In this document: positions 8,914 through 19,142 of the stretch, one piece after another
Layout: every line of letters starts with the position of its first letter
Numbering within the stretch: the first letter of the stretch is position 1
Position numbers and translations under genes: made by a program
Notes under the pieces: generated by a model
Told to the model about the DNA's origin: nothing
What the model saw: the letters and a program-made list of their open reading frames with translations, nothing else
Database searches by the model: none
From: Arcanobacterium phocae
Lineage (GTDB): Bacteria; Actinomycetota; Actinomycetes; Actinomycetales; Actinomycetaceae
Length of the DNA stretch: 64,000 nucleotides
Direction of reading: 5' to 3'
Assembly: GCF_900105865.1 (NCBI RefSeq)
Contig: NZ_LT629804.1
Span: forward strand, 248,001-312,000

Positions 8914-9104
8914 GGGATAGGCCTCCTTCAAAGCACTATAGCTACAATCAGGATTTCTCAAGCCATAGTTTACTGACCATCATAACCAAAACACTGCTCG
9001 CGGCATCACAAAAAGATACTGATGGCGAAATCCAGGAGACAAAACCAGTAAACAGGAAATTTGGCGAGCCCCCAGCACACTGATTTTCGTCACATATTCT
9101 GATT

Positions 9105-9133
9105 TTTACTCTGAGCCAATTAAGCGCTATACT
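9105..9133 (+). promoter_or_regulatory. Promoter of tRNA-Lys
   Basis: -35-like TTTACT (9105-9110), 17-base spacer, -10 TATACT (9128-9133), about 50 bases before the tRNA. Confidence 0.5.
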
Positions 9134-9184
9134 AATAAAAGTTTCGACGCGAAATGTGCCGAAATAACGCTTGGTTTCAAGCGT

Positions 9185-9258
9185 GGGCCTCTAGCTCAAC
9201 TGGTTAGAGCTGCGGACTTTTAATCCGTAGGTTGTGGGTTCGAGTCCCACGGGGCCTA
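9185..9258 (+). tRNA. tRNA-Lys (TTT)
   Basis: Complete cloverleaf: acceptor GGGCCTC/GGGGCCT with two wobble pairs, D arm GCTC/GAGC, anticodon loop CTTTTAA (anticodon TTT), T arm GTGGG-TTCGAGT-CCCAC, discriminator A. CCA is not encoded. Confidence 0.95.
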
Positions 9259-9260
9259 CG

Positions 9261-9295
9261 AAATATCGCCGGTACATGATGTGCCGGCGATATTT
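9261..9295 (+). terminator. Terminator of tRNA-Lys
   Basis: Stem AAATATCGCCGG / CCGGCGATATTT directly after the tRNA, followed by ATAT. Confidence 0.75.
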
Positions 9296-9362
9296 ATATC
9301 TACTTATTGTCTGTTAGATACCAGCTGTTCGTCCGGCTCTCACTATTCAGCCGACGCGTAGA

Positions 9363-10140
9363 TTACTCGGTCGCAGTTTGTACCAAGGAGCGCGCTTTAC
9401 GGCGCCCAAACGGCTGAAAATTAACCAGCGCCACCGCCGTCGTAATAAGCACAAGACCTGATAATTCACCAACGGCCCGCACCTGCCGTAAAATAATCAA
9501 CCCCACAAGCAACGAAGTAGCCGGCAGTAGCGAATTGAGCAATGCAAACGTGGGTGCACTTATCCGACGCATGATCACCGCATCCATCACATACGGTGTC
9601 ACCGAGGACAACGCCACAACCACGATCAGTCCTAACACGCACCCATCAGTAAAAATCGGCCCCACATGTGGCAACGCCACCGGAAGCCAGACGAGCGAAC
9701 CAGCAAACATGCCGATAGCCAGGGAATCGAGCCCGTTCCCAATAACCGCGATTTTACGGCCCACATACATATAGACCGCCTAGCACAGAGCGCGAGCATT
9801 AAGCCGCGTAGCACCTCTGCGGATCACTCGTGTCTACGCCGATCTACGAGATAGTGAATACGCCGGTTGCCGCGAGCACAATGCCATCCCAAACTCGCCA
9901 TCCGGTTCCTAAAGCGTTGCCAGAATAACCGGACCTAAGAATTCCAACGCAACCGTCGTGCCGAGCAGGATTCACGCAATCGCCATATAGAAAATGATGT
10001 TTGTAGAAACAATCGACACCCCGTAAAATATGCTGTTTCCGAAATATCGGCAATCCTGGGCGGTTGCTAAGGATACGCGGGGCCGCCCATGTTTCAGTTG
10101 AGTTCTCGCCCATGAAACCTTGCCTTTAAAACTTTTAGTT
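9363..10140 (-). pseudogene. Decayed EamA/RhtA-type exporter
   Basis: The downstream 135 codons (9363-9770) encode the second EamA repeat of an RhtA-like drug/metabolite or amino-acid exporter (GNGLDSLAIGMFAGS, ISAPTFALLNSLLPATSLL). The first half is scattered over other minus-strand frames: YFGNSIFYGVSIVSTNIIFY at about 9980-10060 resembles the N-terminal repeat, followed in other frames by short matching pieces up to 9844. At least two frameshifts and a missing start make it non-functional. It abuts the EEP gene. Confidence 0.7.
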
Positions 10141-10917
10141 GAGATCTGCCTCAATAATAAGGCCCGCATGGTCCGAGATTGATGTGCTTAACGAACGGGA
10201 ATATTGCGCAACTATGCGATGCCCGAGCATGTGGTCGATCTGCCAACGCGGTTCAGTGTGGGGATAAGTCAGTTCAGTAGCAAGAACGGTTCGCGGGGCC
10301 GTGGTGGTTTCCGGTATCTTCGCGAGCGCGTCCGCTACTGCGTCTGGACGCAGGTTCATATCACCGCTTAGTAATATCGACGACGACGCAGCCCCACCGG
10401 GGATGCCCCACATGGTTGCGACGTGCTCAAATCCTTGGGCGACGATCTGTAGCTGGCATGGCGCTGCTTGCTGGTCAATATCTAGATGTGTGGTGCCAAC
10501 AAGGAGCGGCTGAGTACCCGCGTCCAGTTGTGCGTAGAGTGCTACTCGCGGTTCGGGCCACCGTATTTTCCAGCTCTCATCTGGCTTGTGGTAGATGGGT
10601 TTCACGATTGGTGGCAGGCGCAAATACCGTGCTGCACGGATGGGCAGCCTGCTGAGGATTCCGACTCCGTAGCCGAAAGCTGATGGGGCGTAAGCGTATG
10701 TCATATTCAGGCGTTTCGCTAATATCTGTATCTGACCGCCACGTTCCGTGCTACCGGTGGTGAACCGGGCACGGAACGGACCGTCAGCTTCTTGGACCAT
10801 CATCAGATCTGGCGCGAGGTCCTGTAGCTGTACCACCGCTTGCGCGAATGCTCCTTCATGGTTCTCACGCGCGGGGCGCCCATGTTCCAGGTTTAGCGTG
10901 ACACAGCGCAAGCTCAT
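10135..10917 (-). CDS. Endonuclease/exonuclease/phosphatase (EEP) family protein
   Basis: 260 residues with the EEP fold motifs in order: TLNLEHGR near the N-terminus, VQEADGPF (metal-binding Glu, about 42), TTHLDIDQ (about 143), LSGDMNLRP (about 184) and ISDHAGL at the C-terminus. It hydrolyses phosphodiester or phosphomonoester bonds in an unknown substrate. Its ATG shares one base with the stop of msrB (TGATG), so it is the last gene of the mscS-msrB-EEP run. Confidence 0.85.
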   Translation of the reverse strand: MSLRCVTLNLEHGRPARENHEGAFAQAVVQLQDLAPDLMMVQEADGPFRARFTTGSTERGGQIQILAKRLNMTYAYAPSAFGYGVGILSRLPIRAARYLRLPPIVKPIYHKPDESWKIRWPEPRVALYAQLDAGTQPLLVGTTHLDIDQQAAPCQLQIVAQGFEHVATMWGIPGGAASSSILLSGDMNLRPDAVADALAKIPETTTAPRTVLATELTYPHTEPRWQIDHMLGHRIVAQYSRSLSTSISDHAGLIIEADLN

Positions 10918-11369
10918 CAGTTATCGTCACCATCTGGTTCGAATCGCAACGACACTGAGTTCATACAGTAACGCAAACCGGTAGGTGTTTGTGGCGAATC
11001 GTTAAAAACGTGTCCCAGATGCGAACCACAGTTAGCGCATCGGACCTCGGTTCGGATTCGCGGTGCCAAGGTTCGATCCTCAATGTAAACGACTGCCCCT
11101 TTTTCATCAGGGTCATAGAATGACGGCCAACCGCAGTGGGAATCGAACTTCGTTTCCGAAGAAAATAATTCCGCATCGCAGGCCCGGCAGTGGTAAATAC
11201 CAGAACGGTTTTCGTGCAGGAGCTCGCCGGTTCCAGGCCGTTCTGTGCCAGCCTCACGCAACACAAAAAACTCCATATCGGTGAGGAGGTTTCGCCATTC
11301 TTCTGGCGTCTTATCCAGCTTGTATTCAATGTTTTCCGTGGGCTGTGGGGTTTGTTCTGCGTAAGCCAT
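10917..11369 (-). CDS. msrB: Peptide-methionine (R)-S-oxide reductase
   Basis: 150 residues from the ATG at 11369; the frame extends five codons upstream, but this ATG has AGGAAG in the end of the mscS gene. MsrB fold with zinc cysteines CRAC (61, 64) and CANC (111, 114), the GWPSF and HLGHVF motifs, and catalytic Cys in RYCMNSVSLRF (about 135). It reduces methionine-R-sulfoxide in proteins using thioredoxin. It starts one base after the mscS stop. Confidence 0.95.
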   Translation of the reverse strand: MAYAEQTPQPTENIEYKLDKTPEEWRNLLTDMEFFVLREAGTERPGTGELLHENRSGIYHCRACDAELFSSETKFDSHCGWPSFYDPDEKGAVVYIEDRTLAPRIRTEVRCANCGSHLGHVFNDSPQTPTGLRYCMNSVSLRFEPDGDDN

Positions 11370-11370
11370 A

Positions 11371-12939
11371 TTATTCTTCCTCATCAGTTAGATTGGTGGA
11401 GTGATCGTCAGCGTCTACTTTTTTCGTATTCGCTGTTTGTTCAAGTTTTCTATTGCGTTCTTCATAGGCTTCTTCACCAGGTCCGGCATATTGCTCCGCA
11501 CGTTTCTCAGCTTCTTCGGATCCGTGGAATATTGCTGACTGGTATCCTGCTGGAGCTTCGTCGCTTCCGACGACGGCGAACTCGTCCGTCACTGGTTTCA
11601 TTTCAAAATTATCATCGCCGACGCGTTCAGCAAGCGGGGTGCGCGCAAATTTTTCGAGCTCAGACCGCGAGATCACAGTGGTTGCGGCGGTGGTCGTCGT
11701 CGGCGAATCTGGTGTGAAAGCTGGCGGCTGTGAGCTGAGACGTTTATCAACGCGAGCTTCGGTTGCTTCGGTGGCTTCCGTAAAATTTGGAGCATCGTCA
11801 ACAATGCGACGATAATGCGGAATAGCTTGCGGTGCTTCTTGTTGGATCCACTCAACCATCGATTCACGTAAATAGTGGCGCAAATCGATCAGAGCACCAG
11901 CATTACGAGCAGAGACGATGGCACGCAATAAGATCGTACCGTTGACAGCTTCAGCAACTTGGAGAACACCAGTGCGACCATCCCATAAATCAGTATTAGC
12001 CAACAGGTGGTCGAGCTGTTTGCGCGCCTGCTGTACCGGCACTGCCCAATCGACTTGCCATTCAACCATGCCCATCATTTCTGGCGATCGCCGGGTCCAA
12101 TTCTCGAATGGTTCCTGCGTCATTTGAGTTGATGGAACCATAATGCGCCGACCATCCCACACTGCGAGCACGACGTACGTCAATGTTATTTCCTCAACCG
12201 TGGCCATCAGGTCATTGAAATAGACGATGTCTCCCACACGCATTGAATCCGAGAAGGCAAGCTGAAGTCCAGCAAACACATTGCCGAGCACTGATTGGGC
12301 CGCTAAACCAGCAACAACCGATAAGAGGCCTGCTGATGCGAGTAGCGAGGTTCCTGCAGTACGAGCAGCCGGAAAAGTCAACAAAATCAGACCGACTGCC
12401 AGTACCCAGATAACTGCCCCAACGACCCGATGTATCACCTGGACTTGAGTTTCGATACGGCTAGCTCGTTCTTCAGACGATACTTCCATGCGCAAGTAGA
12501 CGGATTTAACCAGTCCGTTCGTCAGTGACACAATTGCGCCGGCAGCCACCACAATAAACAAAATCAGGAACGTATGGTTGAGCCACCCGTACCAATGCGG
12601 CACATGCGACTCGTCGATTTGCTCGGCTACAATTCCAAAACCTATCCAAGCCCCAAGGACAACCAGCATCAAACCAAGCGGTTTCCGAATCGTGGTATGA
12701 ACTGGGGTGTAGTACTTGTATCGCCCGGCAAAAAGATGACTAATTGACATCACCACAATTGTGGTCACTAGTCCAACAAGGGCGCCTACTACAGCGCCCG
12801 CAACAAAACTCAGCACGTCAACCGTCACATCCACAACAGCTTCAGCTTTTTCCGCAGCTGGGGTGGCGGGATCGTCTGTTGTTTGGAGGAATAGCGGTAT
12901 CTTCTCAATCACGTCGTGAACTAAAGTCAAAGAAGTCAT
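11371..12939 (-). CDS. MscS-family mechanosensitive channel
   Basis: 522 residues. N-terminal region with about four to five transmembrane helices, then the pore-lining helix with Ala/Gly-rich SLLASAGLLSVVAGLAAQSV (about 205-225) and the conserved LGNVFAGLQLAFSDSMRVGD followed by the beta domain (VEEITLTYVVL, GRRIMVPS). The C-terminal 120 residues are an acidic, Thr/Ala-rich tail longer than in the basic MscS channel. It releases solutes on hypo-osmotic shock. First gene of the run with msrB and the EEP gene. Confidence 0.9.
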   Translation of the reverse strand: MTSLTLVHDVIEKIPLFLQTTDDPATPAAEKAEAVVDVTVDVLSFVAGAVVGALVGLVTTIVVMSISHLFAGRYKYYTPVHTTIRKPLGLMLVVLGAWIGFGIVAEQIDESHVPHWYGWLNHTFLILFIVVAAGAIVSLTNGLVKSVYLRMEVSSEERASRIETQVQVIHRVVGAVIWVLAVGLILLTFPAARTAGTSLLASAGLLSVVAGLAAQSVLGNVFAGLQLAFSDSMRVGDIVYFNDLMATVEEITLTYVVLAVWDGRRIMVPSTQMTQEPFENWTRRSPEMMGMVEWQVDWAVPVQQARKQLDHLLANTDLWDGRTGVLQVAEAVNGTILLRAIVSARNAGALIDLRHYLRESMVEWIQQEAPQAIPHYRRIVDDAPNFTEATEATEARVDKRLSSQPPAFTPDSPTTTTAATTVISRSELEKFARTPLAERVGDDNFEMKPVTDEFAVVGSDEAPAGYQSAIFHGSEEAEKRAEQYAGPGEEAYEERNRKLEQTANTKKVDADDHSTNLTDEEE

Positions 12940-13105
12940 ATTCCAAGCCTAGGTCATATCCGCTTAATACCAACGAAAAACTGGCTTCTAGCGAACAGTG
13001 ACAGGCAACACAGTGGATTCGTTTTGCATTATGGGTCCACTTCTGGCTAAGCTATAGGGGTTCCACTCGAACGGAAACGTTCGGAACAAGAAGCCTTCGG
13101 GTTTC

Positions 13106-13178
13106 GCCCCCATCGTCTAGCGGCCTAGGACCCCGCCCTTTCACGGCGGTAGCACCGGTTCGAATCCGGTTGGGGGTA
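13106..13178 (+). tRNA. tRNA-Glu (TTC)
   Basis: Acceptor GCCCCCA/TGGGGGT, anticodon stem CCGCC/GGCGG with loop CTTTCAC (anticodon TTC), T arm CCGGTTCGAATCCGG, discriminator A. First of a four-tRNA cluster. Confidence 0.95.
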
Positions 13179-13223
13179 CAACTTCCCACAAGGAAGCAAG
13201 GTATCGAAAGATATCGGCCGTAA

Positions 13224-13300
13224 GGCCCTGTAGCGCAGTTGGTTAGCGCGCCGCCCTGTCACGGCGGAGGTCGCGGGTTCAAGTCCCGTCAGGGTCGCCA
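13224..13300 (+). tRNA. tRNA-Asp (GTC), copy 1
   Basis: Acceptor GGCCCTG/CAGGGTC, anticodon loop CTGTCAC (GTC), T arm GCGGGTTCAAGTCCCGT, discriminator G and encoded CCA. Same sequence as the copy at 13470. Confidence 0.95.
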
Positions 13301-13335
13301 AGGAAATCCCGGGAAACCGGGTGTTTTCTTATCTT

Positions 13336-13411
13336 GGCTCTGTAGCTCAGTTGGTAGAGCGTTCGACTGAAAATCGAAAGGTCACCGGATCGACGCCGGT
13401 CGGAGCCACCA
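13336..13411 (+). tRNA. tRNA-Phe (GAA)
   Basis: Acceptor GGCTCTG/CGGAGCC, anticodon stem TTCGA/TCGAA with loop CTGAAAA (GAA), T arm CCGGATCGACGCCGG, CCA encoded. Confidence 0.95.
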
Positions 13412-13414
13412 GAT

Positions 13415-13440
13415 AAATCCCCTGCTCCGGCAGGGGATTT
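13415..13440 (+). terminator. Hairpin after tRNA-Phe
   Basis: Stem AAATCCCCTGC/GCAGGGGATTT with loop TCCG, immediately after tRNA-Phe. Confidence 0.65.
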
Positions 13441-13469
13441 TAGGTCTCAGTAGTTACCTGAGCCATCCT

Positions 13470-13546
13470 GGCCCTGTAGCGCAGTTGGTTAGCGCGCCGC
13501 CCTGTCACGGCGGAGGTCGCGGGTTCAAGTCCCGTCAGGGTCGCCA
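13470..13546 (+). tRNA. tRNA-Asp (GTC), copy 2
   Basis: Same sequence over the tRNA body as 13224-13300, including encoded CCA. The duplicate probably arose by recombination within the cluster. Confidence 0.95.
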
Positions 13547-13549
13547 CCA

Positions 13550-13575
13550 TTTCCCCTTGCTATCGCAAGGGGAAA
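13550..13575 (+). terminator. Terminator of the tRNA cluster
   Basis: Stem TTTCCCCTTGC/GCAAGGGGAAA, loop TATC, then TTTTC. Confidence 0.8.
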
Positions 13576-13620
13576 TTTTCATATTCCGCTCCCTCACAAA
13601 AAGACCGGTACACTAGTTCC

Positions 13621-15396
13621 ATGCACTTTCGTTCCGGAAATCGCTTCACGCCTCGACACGGCCAAGGTTCAACACCTTGGTCGGCAACTATGAAGGTACG
13701 CAACAGGCAGCCCGCCGTCGTCGTCCCCCAAAACAATCAAACGTCAGCCGCGCGTTCGTCGCTCATTATGTTCCTCGGGACCCTTGTTTCCCGAGCCCTA
13801 GGCATGGTGCGTTCGCCAATTCTGCTTGGCGCAGTCGTTGGTGTTTCCACTCCGGTAGCAAATTCTTTCGACGTCGCTAACAATGTTCCAAACCTGTTAT
13901 ACGGAATCATCGCGGGCGGTCTAGTGAATGCGGTCCTTGTACCGGCGATCGTGCGCGCCACCGAGAAATCCCGCACCGACGGCGTCGCCTTTATCAACAA
14001 GCTCCTAACTTTCTCATTCGTCACCCTTGGCGCGATAACACTCGCCATTACCTTAGCGGCACCATTAATCGTTAATTTCTACGCCGCAACCATGTCAACC
14101 GAGTGGTACCGGCTCACCGTCATTTTCTCGTTCTGGTGTCTGCCACAAATTTTCTTCTACGGCCTCTACGCCGTCCTTGGTCAGATTCTCAACGCTTATG
14201 AAAAATTCGGGCCGTACATGTGGTCCCCTGCCCTGAACAATATCGTTGCTATTGCCGGTCTGATTCTCATGCTCGTCTTGTTCGGTCCAGAAGACTCAAC
14301 TGCGCCGTCGTCAGCAACGGACTGGGCAGGTACTCCAACGATTATCCTCGCGGGAGTTTCCACCCTCGGAATTGCTTCCCAAGCAGTGATCTTGTTTTGG
14401 CCGCTTCACCGTTTGGGAATTCGTTATCGCCCTGATTTCCAGTGGCGCAATTCAGGTTTGGGCGACGTCGGGCGGGCTGGCAGCTGGGTTTTGGCCCTGA
14501 TGATTACGGGTCTAGTTCCATTCATGATTCTGGTTAATATTGCTGCCGGAGCTACGCAACGTGCTTTAGACGCTGGCCTAGATACGACGCTAGTTGCTGG
14601 CAACTTCATGTACACAATCGCCTACGCTATCTATTCGCTGCCATCATCGTTGGTCACCATATCGATCATCACGGCTGTATTCCCGCGCATGTCTCGAGCT
14701 GCCGCCCGGTCAGACTTTGCGGCGGTTCGTGGCGACGTCTCAGTATCGATCCGTACCATCGGCGTATTCAACATTTTGGCAACTGCGCTTATTTTCGTCT
14801 TAGCAGTGCCAGTAGCGAAAGTGGTCACGCCGACGTCGACCCCACAAGAGGCTTGGGCTCTAGCTTGGGTGCTGGGCGCGATGACGCTTGGTCTGGTGTT
14901 CGCAGCCGCAGACATGGTTCTAATGAAAGTGTTCTATGCTTTTGAAGAAACCAAGACCGCTTTTTGGCTCGCACTGCCTTTCCAGATCATCACACCTCTG
15001 CTTTATTTACAGATGTCGCTTATTCCACCACAGTGGACAGTAGTCGGGCTGTGCATTATTTTCTCACTGGAAAACACCGTCATTATGATCGTCCACGCAG
15101 TTGTTTTACGACGACGCCTCGGCGGCATTGACGGGCGCAGAATAATCCGGACACATCTCAAGCTCACACTACTAGGCGCTATTTCCGGAGCTCTTGGATT
15201 TATTATCATGCTCGGCTTCGGCTACCGTAACGTTGCAAGTTCGTTTTCACTGGCGGTTATCTCAATCATTATTGTCACGTGTACCATGGGGATCGTTTAT
15301 GTTGGGCTACTGAAGTTGTTCAACTTACCAGAAGGAAATATTCTTCTTCGCCCAATTCACTCAATCATGACTAAAATATCTGCTCGACTTTCATAG
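13621..15396 (+). CDS. murJ: MurJ/MviN-type lipid II flippase
   Basis: 591 residues with about 14 transmembrane helices of the MOP/MviN fold. Typical MurJ features are SLIMFLGTLVSRALGMVRSP at the first helix, NNVPNLLYGIIAGGLVNAVL (about 85-105), FYGLYAVLGQILNAYEKFGP, MWSPALNNIV and the later YSLPSSLVTISIITAVFPRM. It flips lipid II for peptidoglycan synthesis. The start is uncertain: ATG 13621 gives the longest frame, and ATG 13690 removes a 23-residue polar leader; neither has a strong ribosome-binding site. It lacks the long cytoplasmic pseudokinase tail found in mycobacterial MurJ. Confidence 0.9.
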   Translation: MHFRSGNRFTPRHGQGSTPWSATMKVRNRQPAVVVPQNNQTSAARSSLIMFLGTLVSRALGMVRSPILLGAVVGVSTPVANSFDVANNVPNLLYGIIAGGLVNAVLVPAIVRATEKSRTDGVAFINKLLTFSFVTLGAITLAITLAAPLIVNFYAATMSTEWYRLTVIFSFWCLPQIFFYGLYAVLGQILNAYEKFGPYMWSPALNNIVAIAGLILMLVLFGPEDSTAPSSATDWAGTPTIILAGVSTLGIASQAVILFWPLHRLGIRYRPDFQWRNSGLGDVGRAGSWVLALMITGLVPFMILVNIAAGATQRALDAGLDTTLVAGNFMYTIAYAIYSLPSSLVTISIITAVFPRMSRAAARSDFAAVRGDVSVSIRTIGVFNILATALIFVLAVPVAKVVTPTSTPQEAWALAWVLGAMTLGLVFAAADMVLMKVFYAFEETKTAFWLALPFQIITPLLYLQMSLIPPQWTVVGLCIIFSLENTVIMIVHAVVLRRRLGGIDGRRIIRTHLKLTLLGAISGALGFIIMLGFGYRNVASSFSLAVISIIIVTCTMGIVYVGLLKLFNLPEGNILLRPIHSIMTKISARLS

Positions 15397-15496
15397 TTAT
15401 TAAATAGAAAGTCGACCTTTTAACTGTATTCATGAAAGAATGGGATCATAAATTAAATCTACCCAAGGGCTAGAGAAACCCACTAAGGAGTAGTTC

Positions 15497-15931
15497 GTGG
15501 CTACTGAACACACCAACCAGACCACAATGGTGGAATCATCAACGCCGTCTTCTGGCGGTTCGATCGGTGAGCTTGTCGCCAAAATTACAAGCCAATTTTC
15601 AGCGTTGGTTCGCGATGAAATCAAATACACCGGGTTGCAGGCCAAAACTAAGGTAACCCGCTTAGGTATCGGTGGAGTGCTTTTGGCAGTGGCTGGAATC
15701 CTTGCACTTTATATGATCGGTTTCCTGTTTGCCGGCATCGCATGGGCATTCGCTACAATCTTGCCGATCTGGGCTGGACATCTTATCACAGCCGGTATCT
15801 TGCTTGTCATCATTCTTATCTTGGCTCTTGTTGGTAAGAAATCAATTGCCAAAGCATCCCAAGCCACGGTCAATCCGAAGGCTGGACTTGTGAAAAACGT
15901 TGAGGCCATCAAGAAGGGATTTGAAAAGTGA
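15497..15931 (+). CDS. Phage-holin-family (superfamily III-like) membrane protein
   Basis: 144 residues, GTG start at 15497 after AAGGAG. Polar N-terminus with a helix (IGELVAKITSQFSALVRDEI), then two transmembrane segments (about 58-82 and 90-112). This is the architecture of the actinobacterial 'putative holin / DUF1469-like' proteins found with DUF3618 proteins on bacterial chromosomes. Its stop overlaps the GTG of the next gene. It is probably an envelope protein and no other phage genes are nearby. Confidence 0.8.
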   Translation: MATEHTNQTTMVESSTPSSGGSIGELVAKITSQFSALVRDEIKYTGLQAKTKVTRLGIGGVLLAVAGILALYMIGFLFAGIAWAFATILPIWAGHLITAGILLVIILILALVGKKSIAKASQATVNPKAGLVKNVEAIKKGFEK

Positions 15932-16278
15932 GCAACATCAATGAGGCGGCCCGCTTAGCGGCGCATTCAAAGTCAGCCGCTGATTATGAGGCCCCAGCTG
16001 GAATCGAAGATACCCGTAGCGCGGCTGAGATACAACGTGATATCGAGCGCGTTCGGGAAGAAATGACGGCAACCGTCAACGAGCTTGCCGCGAAACTTGA
16101 CCCACAGGTACTCAAAGAAGACCTGGCTTCAGCTATGAAGGAAAAAGTAGAAGCAGTTAAAGCAAAGGCGCAAGCCTTGGCTCATGATGCTGCTGCTGGC
16201 GATAAGAAAGCCATCGGCATCATTGCTGGCGTAGCATTCGGCGTTGCTGCTCTCATTATCCGCAAAGCATTGAAGTAG
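15928..16278 (+). CDS. DUF3618-domain protein
   Basis: 116 residues, GTG start overlapping the upstream stop (GTGA). The signature segment RSAAEIQRDIERVREEMTAT at about 30-50 is the DUF3618 core, followed by an amphipathic Lys/Ala-rich helix and a C-terminal transmembrane segment (about 92-112). It is predicted to act with the preceding holin-like protein in the envelope; function unknown. Confidence 0.85.
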   Translation: MSNINEAARLAAHSKSAADYEAPAGIEDTRSAAEIQRDIERVREEMTATVNELAAKLDPQVLKEDLASAMKEKVEAVKAKAQALAHDAAAGDKKAIGIIAGVAFGVAALIIRKALK

Positions 16279-16289
16279 TCTAAAGACAT

Positions 16290-16326
16290 AAGTGGGGCGT
16301 CAGGCTTTTGGCCTGACGCCCCACTT
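16290..16326. terminator. Bidirectional terminator
   Basis: Long perfect stem (AAGTGGGGCGTCAGGC / GCCTGACGCCCCACTT), loop TTTTG, between the convergent DUF3618 and bldC genes. Confidence 0.85.
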
Positions 16327-16346
16327 ATTGTTGACACACGAAAAAG

Positions 16347-16538
16347 TCAGTCAATTTCAGTTGTGTTGTTTTCCAAAATCGCAATGATATCCGAACGACG
16401 GAATCGACGGTGACCGCCGAGAGTCCGGATCGATGGGATCTTTCCGGAATCAGACCAGCGAGCAACGGTCTTTGGATCTACCCTGAAAAGTGCTGCTACT
16501 TCAGCGGGGGTCATAAGCTCAGTATCAAACTCGGTCAT
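16347..16538 (-). CDS. bldC: BldC-like MerR-type DNA-binding regulator
   Basis: 63 residues forming a single winged helix-turn-helix. LMTPAEVAALFRVDPKTVAR and the following LGGHRRFR closely match the actinobacterial BldC family, which binds DNA cooperatively as head-to-tail oligomers and controls developmental or cell-surface genes in Streptomyces. Role here is unknown. AGGAAAGA precedes the ATG. Confidence 0.88.
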   Translation of the reverse strand: MTEFDTELMTPAEVAALFRVDPKTVARWSDSGKIPSIRTLGGHRRFRRSDIIAILENNTTEID

Positions 16539-16897
16539 TATATCTTTCCTTCCACATTATAGAGCTGTCATGTATGACGATATGTCTCTATAAAATATAT
16601 GATTACAGATTGTCCACTTCAATTATAAAACAAACCTTAAATAGGGATTGTACGACCTAGAGATGATTTCCTACAAATCTACCCCAACTACAGATGTATA
16701 AGACATTAACCCAAAGTCACATTACCCAATGCATTACTGGAAAAAATCGTGGCGAATAGTGGGAAAATTCTAATTCCTTCATCTCCACGTGGAGATTAGG
16801 GACCGATTCGTTGTAAAGTAGTTCAACGAGAACAATTAAGTACATGAAGGGGCCACCTCGCGTCGCCCCAAAACGAGTTGAGGGGGGTCGGATCCCG
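16539..16897. other. AT-rich divergent promoter region
   Basis: No gene seen. Holds the divergent promoters of bldC and the DUF3073 gene, and a 16-base palindrome described separately. Confidence 0.5.
16781..16796. promoter_or_regulatory. Perfect 16-base palindrome, candidate operator
   Basis: ATCTCCACGTGGAGAT is perfectly self-complementary and lies about 100 bases before the DUF3073 start, close to where a promoter is expected. The binding protein is unknown. Confidence 0.4.
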
Positions 16898-17131
16898 ATG
16901 GGACGCGGCCGTCAAAGAGCCAAACAGCGAAAAGTCGCACGTGATCTAAAGTATTTCAGTCCTGAAACGGATTACGCAGCCCTTGAAAGAGAGCTGGTTG
17001 CGAAATCCAGCGCTTCGTCTGCTGATGATGCTTCCGATGAATCGGATAGCGATTGGTCAGATTACGATTCGTATGATGTACCCCCAGCGATAGACTGGGA
17101 TGAGGACGATTGGATGCCGCCACATAAGTGA
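16898..17131 (+). CDS. DUF3073 family protein
   Basis: 77 residues from the ATG at 16898; GAGGGGGG lies upstream, and the homologous sequence MGRGRQRAKQRKVARDLKY starts here, so the longer frame from 16844 is rejected. The basic N-terminus is followed by YFSPETDYAALERELV and a very acidic C-terminus. A small actinobacterial family of unknown function, often found near purine genes as here (purC at 19.1 kb). Confidence 0.88.
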   Translation: MGRGRQRAKQRKVARDLKYFSPETDYAALERELVAKSSASSADDASDESDSDWSDYDSYDVPPAIDWDEDDWMPPHK

Positions 17132-17214
17132 CGAGCAGGCAGATTTGTTATCCAGCCGGGCCAGATGGGCCTGGCTGGAACATTTCTGCGCCCTTTTCAT
17201 CCTGTCATTGCCCA

Positions 17215-17571
17215 TTATTCACCAAGTTGCCCCGGGCCAAATAACGGCAAAAAGTCTTCTAAATTTGAACGTGAACCGCTCGCTTTAATGCTTCCTGAAG
17301 CCGGTTTCCCGATAACTAACTCCAGCCATGTTTGCGCATCCATCTCCACCACATTAGGGGGTGTACCACGGGTATGCACTGGGCCATCGATAGCCTGCAC
17401 TGCCCCGGCCCATGGCACTCGAATTTCTACCGATCGTCCAGGATGACGACTCGCAAATTCTTCTAACGCAAACCGTACCGCCATCCGTTGTTGCGACACC
17501 GTCAACTCATCACCACGAGCAAATGATCGCACAAGTGACATTCCTGCCGCCGGATCAACTTTTCTTTTCAT
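17215..17571 (-). CDS. Sterol-carrier-like (SCP2-type) actinobacterial protein
   Basis: 118 residues resembling the small 'sterol carrier family protein' next to purine genes in actinobacteria: a helical N-terminus, SVEIRVPWAGAVQAIDG, then the TWLELVIGK stretch and a final acidic/hydrophobic segment. Ligand unknown. Convergent with DUF3073. Confidence 0.7.
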   Translation of the reverse strand: MKRKVDPAAGMSLVRSFARGDELTVSQQRMAVRFALEEFASRHPGRSVEIRVPWAGAVQAIDGPVHTRGTPPNVVEMDAQTWLELVIGKPASGSIKASGSRSNLEDFLPLFGPGQLGE

Positions 17572-17627
17572 ACTTCAGCATTGTAGCCGACTCAGCAGAG
17601 TAGAAGCTTGCGCCATCGTCGCTAACC

Positions 17628-17660
17628 AAAAGTGGGGACGCACCCTTGCACGTCCCCACT
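17628..17660 (-). terminator. Terminator of gdhA
   Basis: Stem AGTGGGGACG/CGTCCCCACT; on the minus strand it is followed by TTTT. Confidence 0.75.
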
Positions 17661-17675
17661 CTGGTCCAGAATAAA

Positions 17676-19037
<1,362 letters not shown>

Positions 19038-19142
19038 TTACTTCACAGAGTAAACCGCAGATGCATATTTCGAAAAGGACGAACGCCAACTTTCTACTAA
19101 TCGTCTCATTCTGTGTGCGTGGTATGCGCCACGTGCAAGACG

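Noticed and set aside
15497..15931. Prophage holin
   Set aside because: No other phage genes nearby; the pairing with a DUF3618 gene is the chromosomal actinobacterial form.
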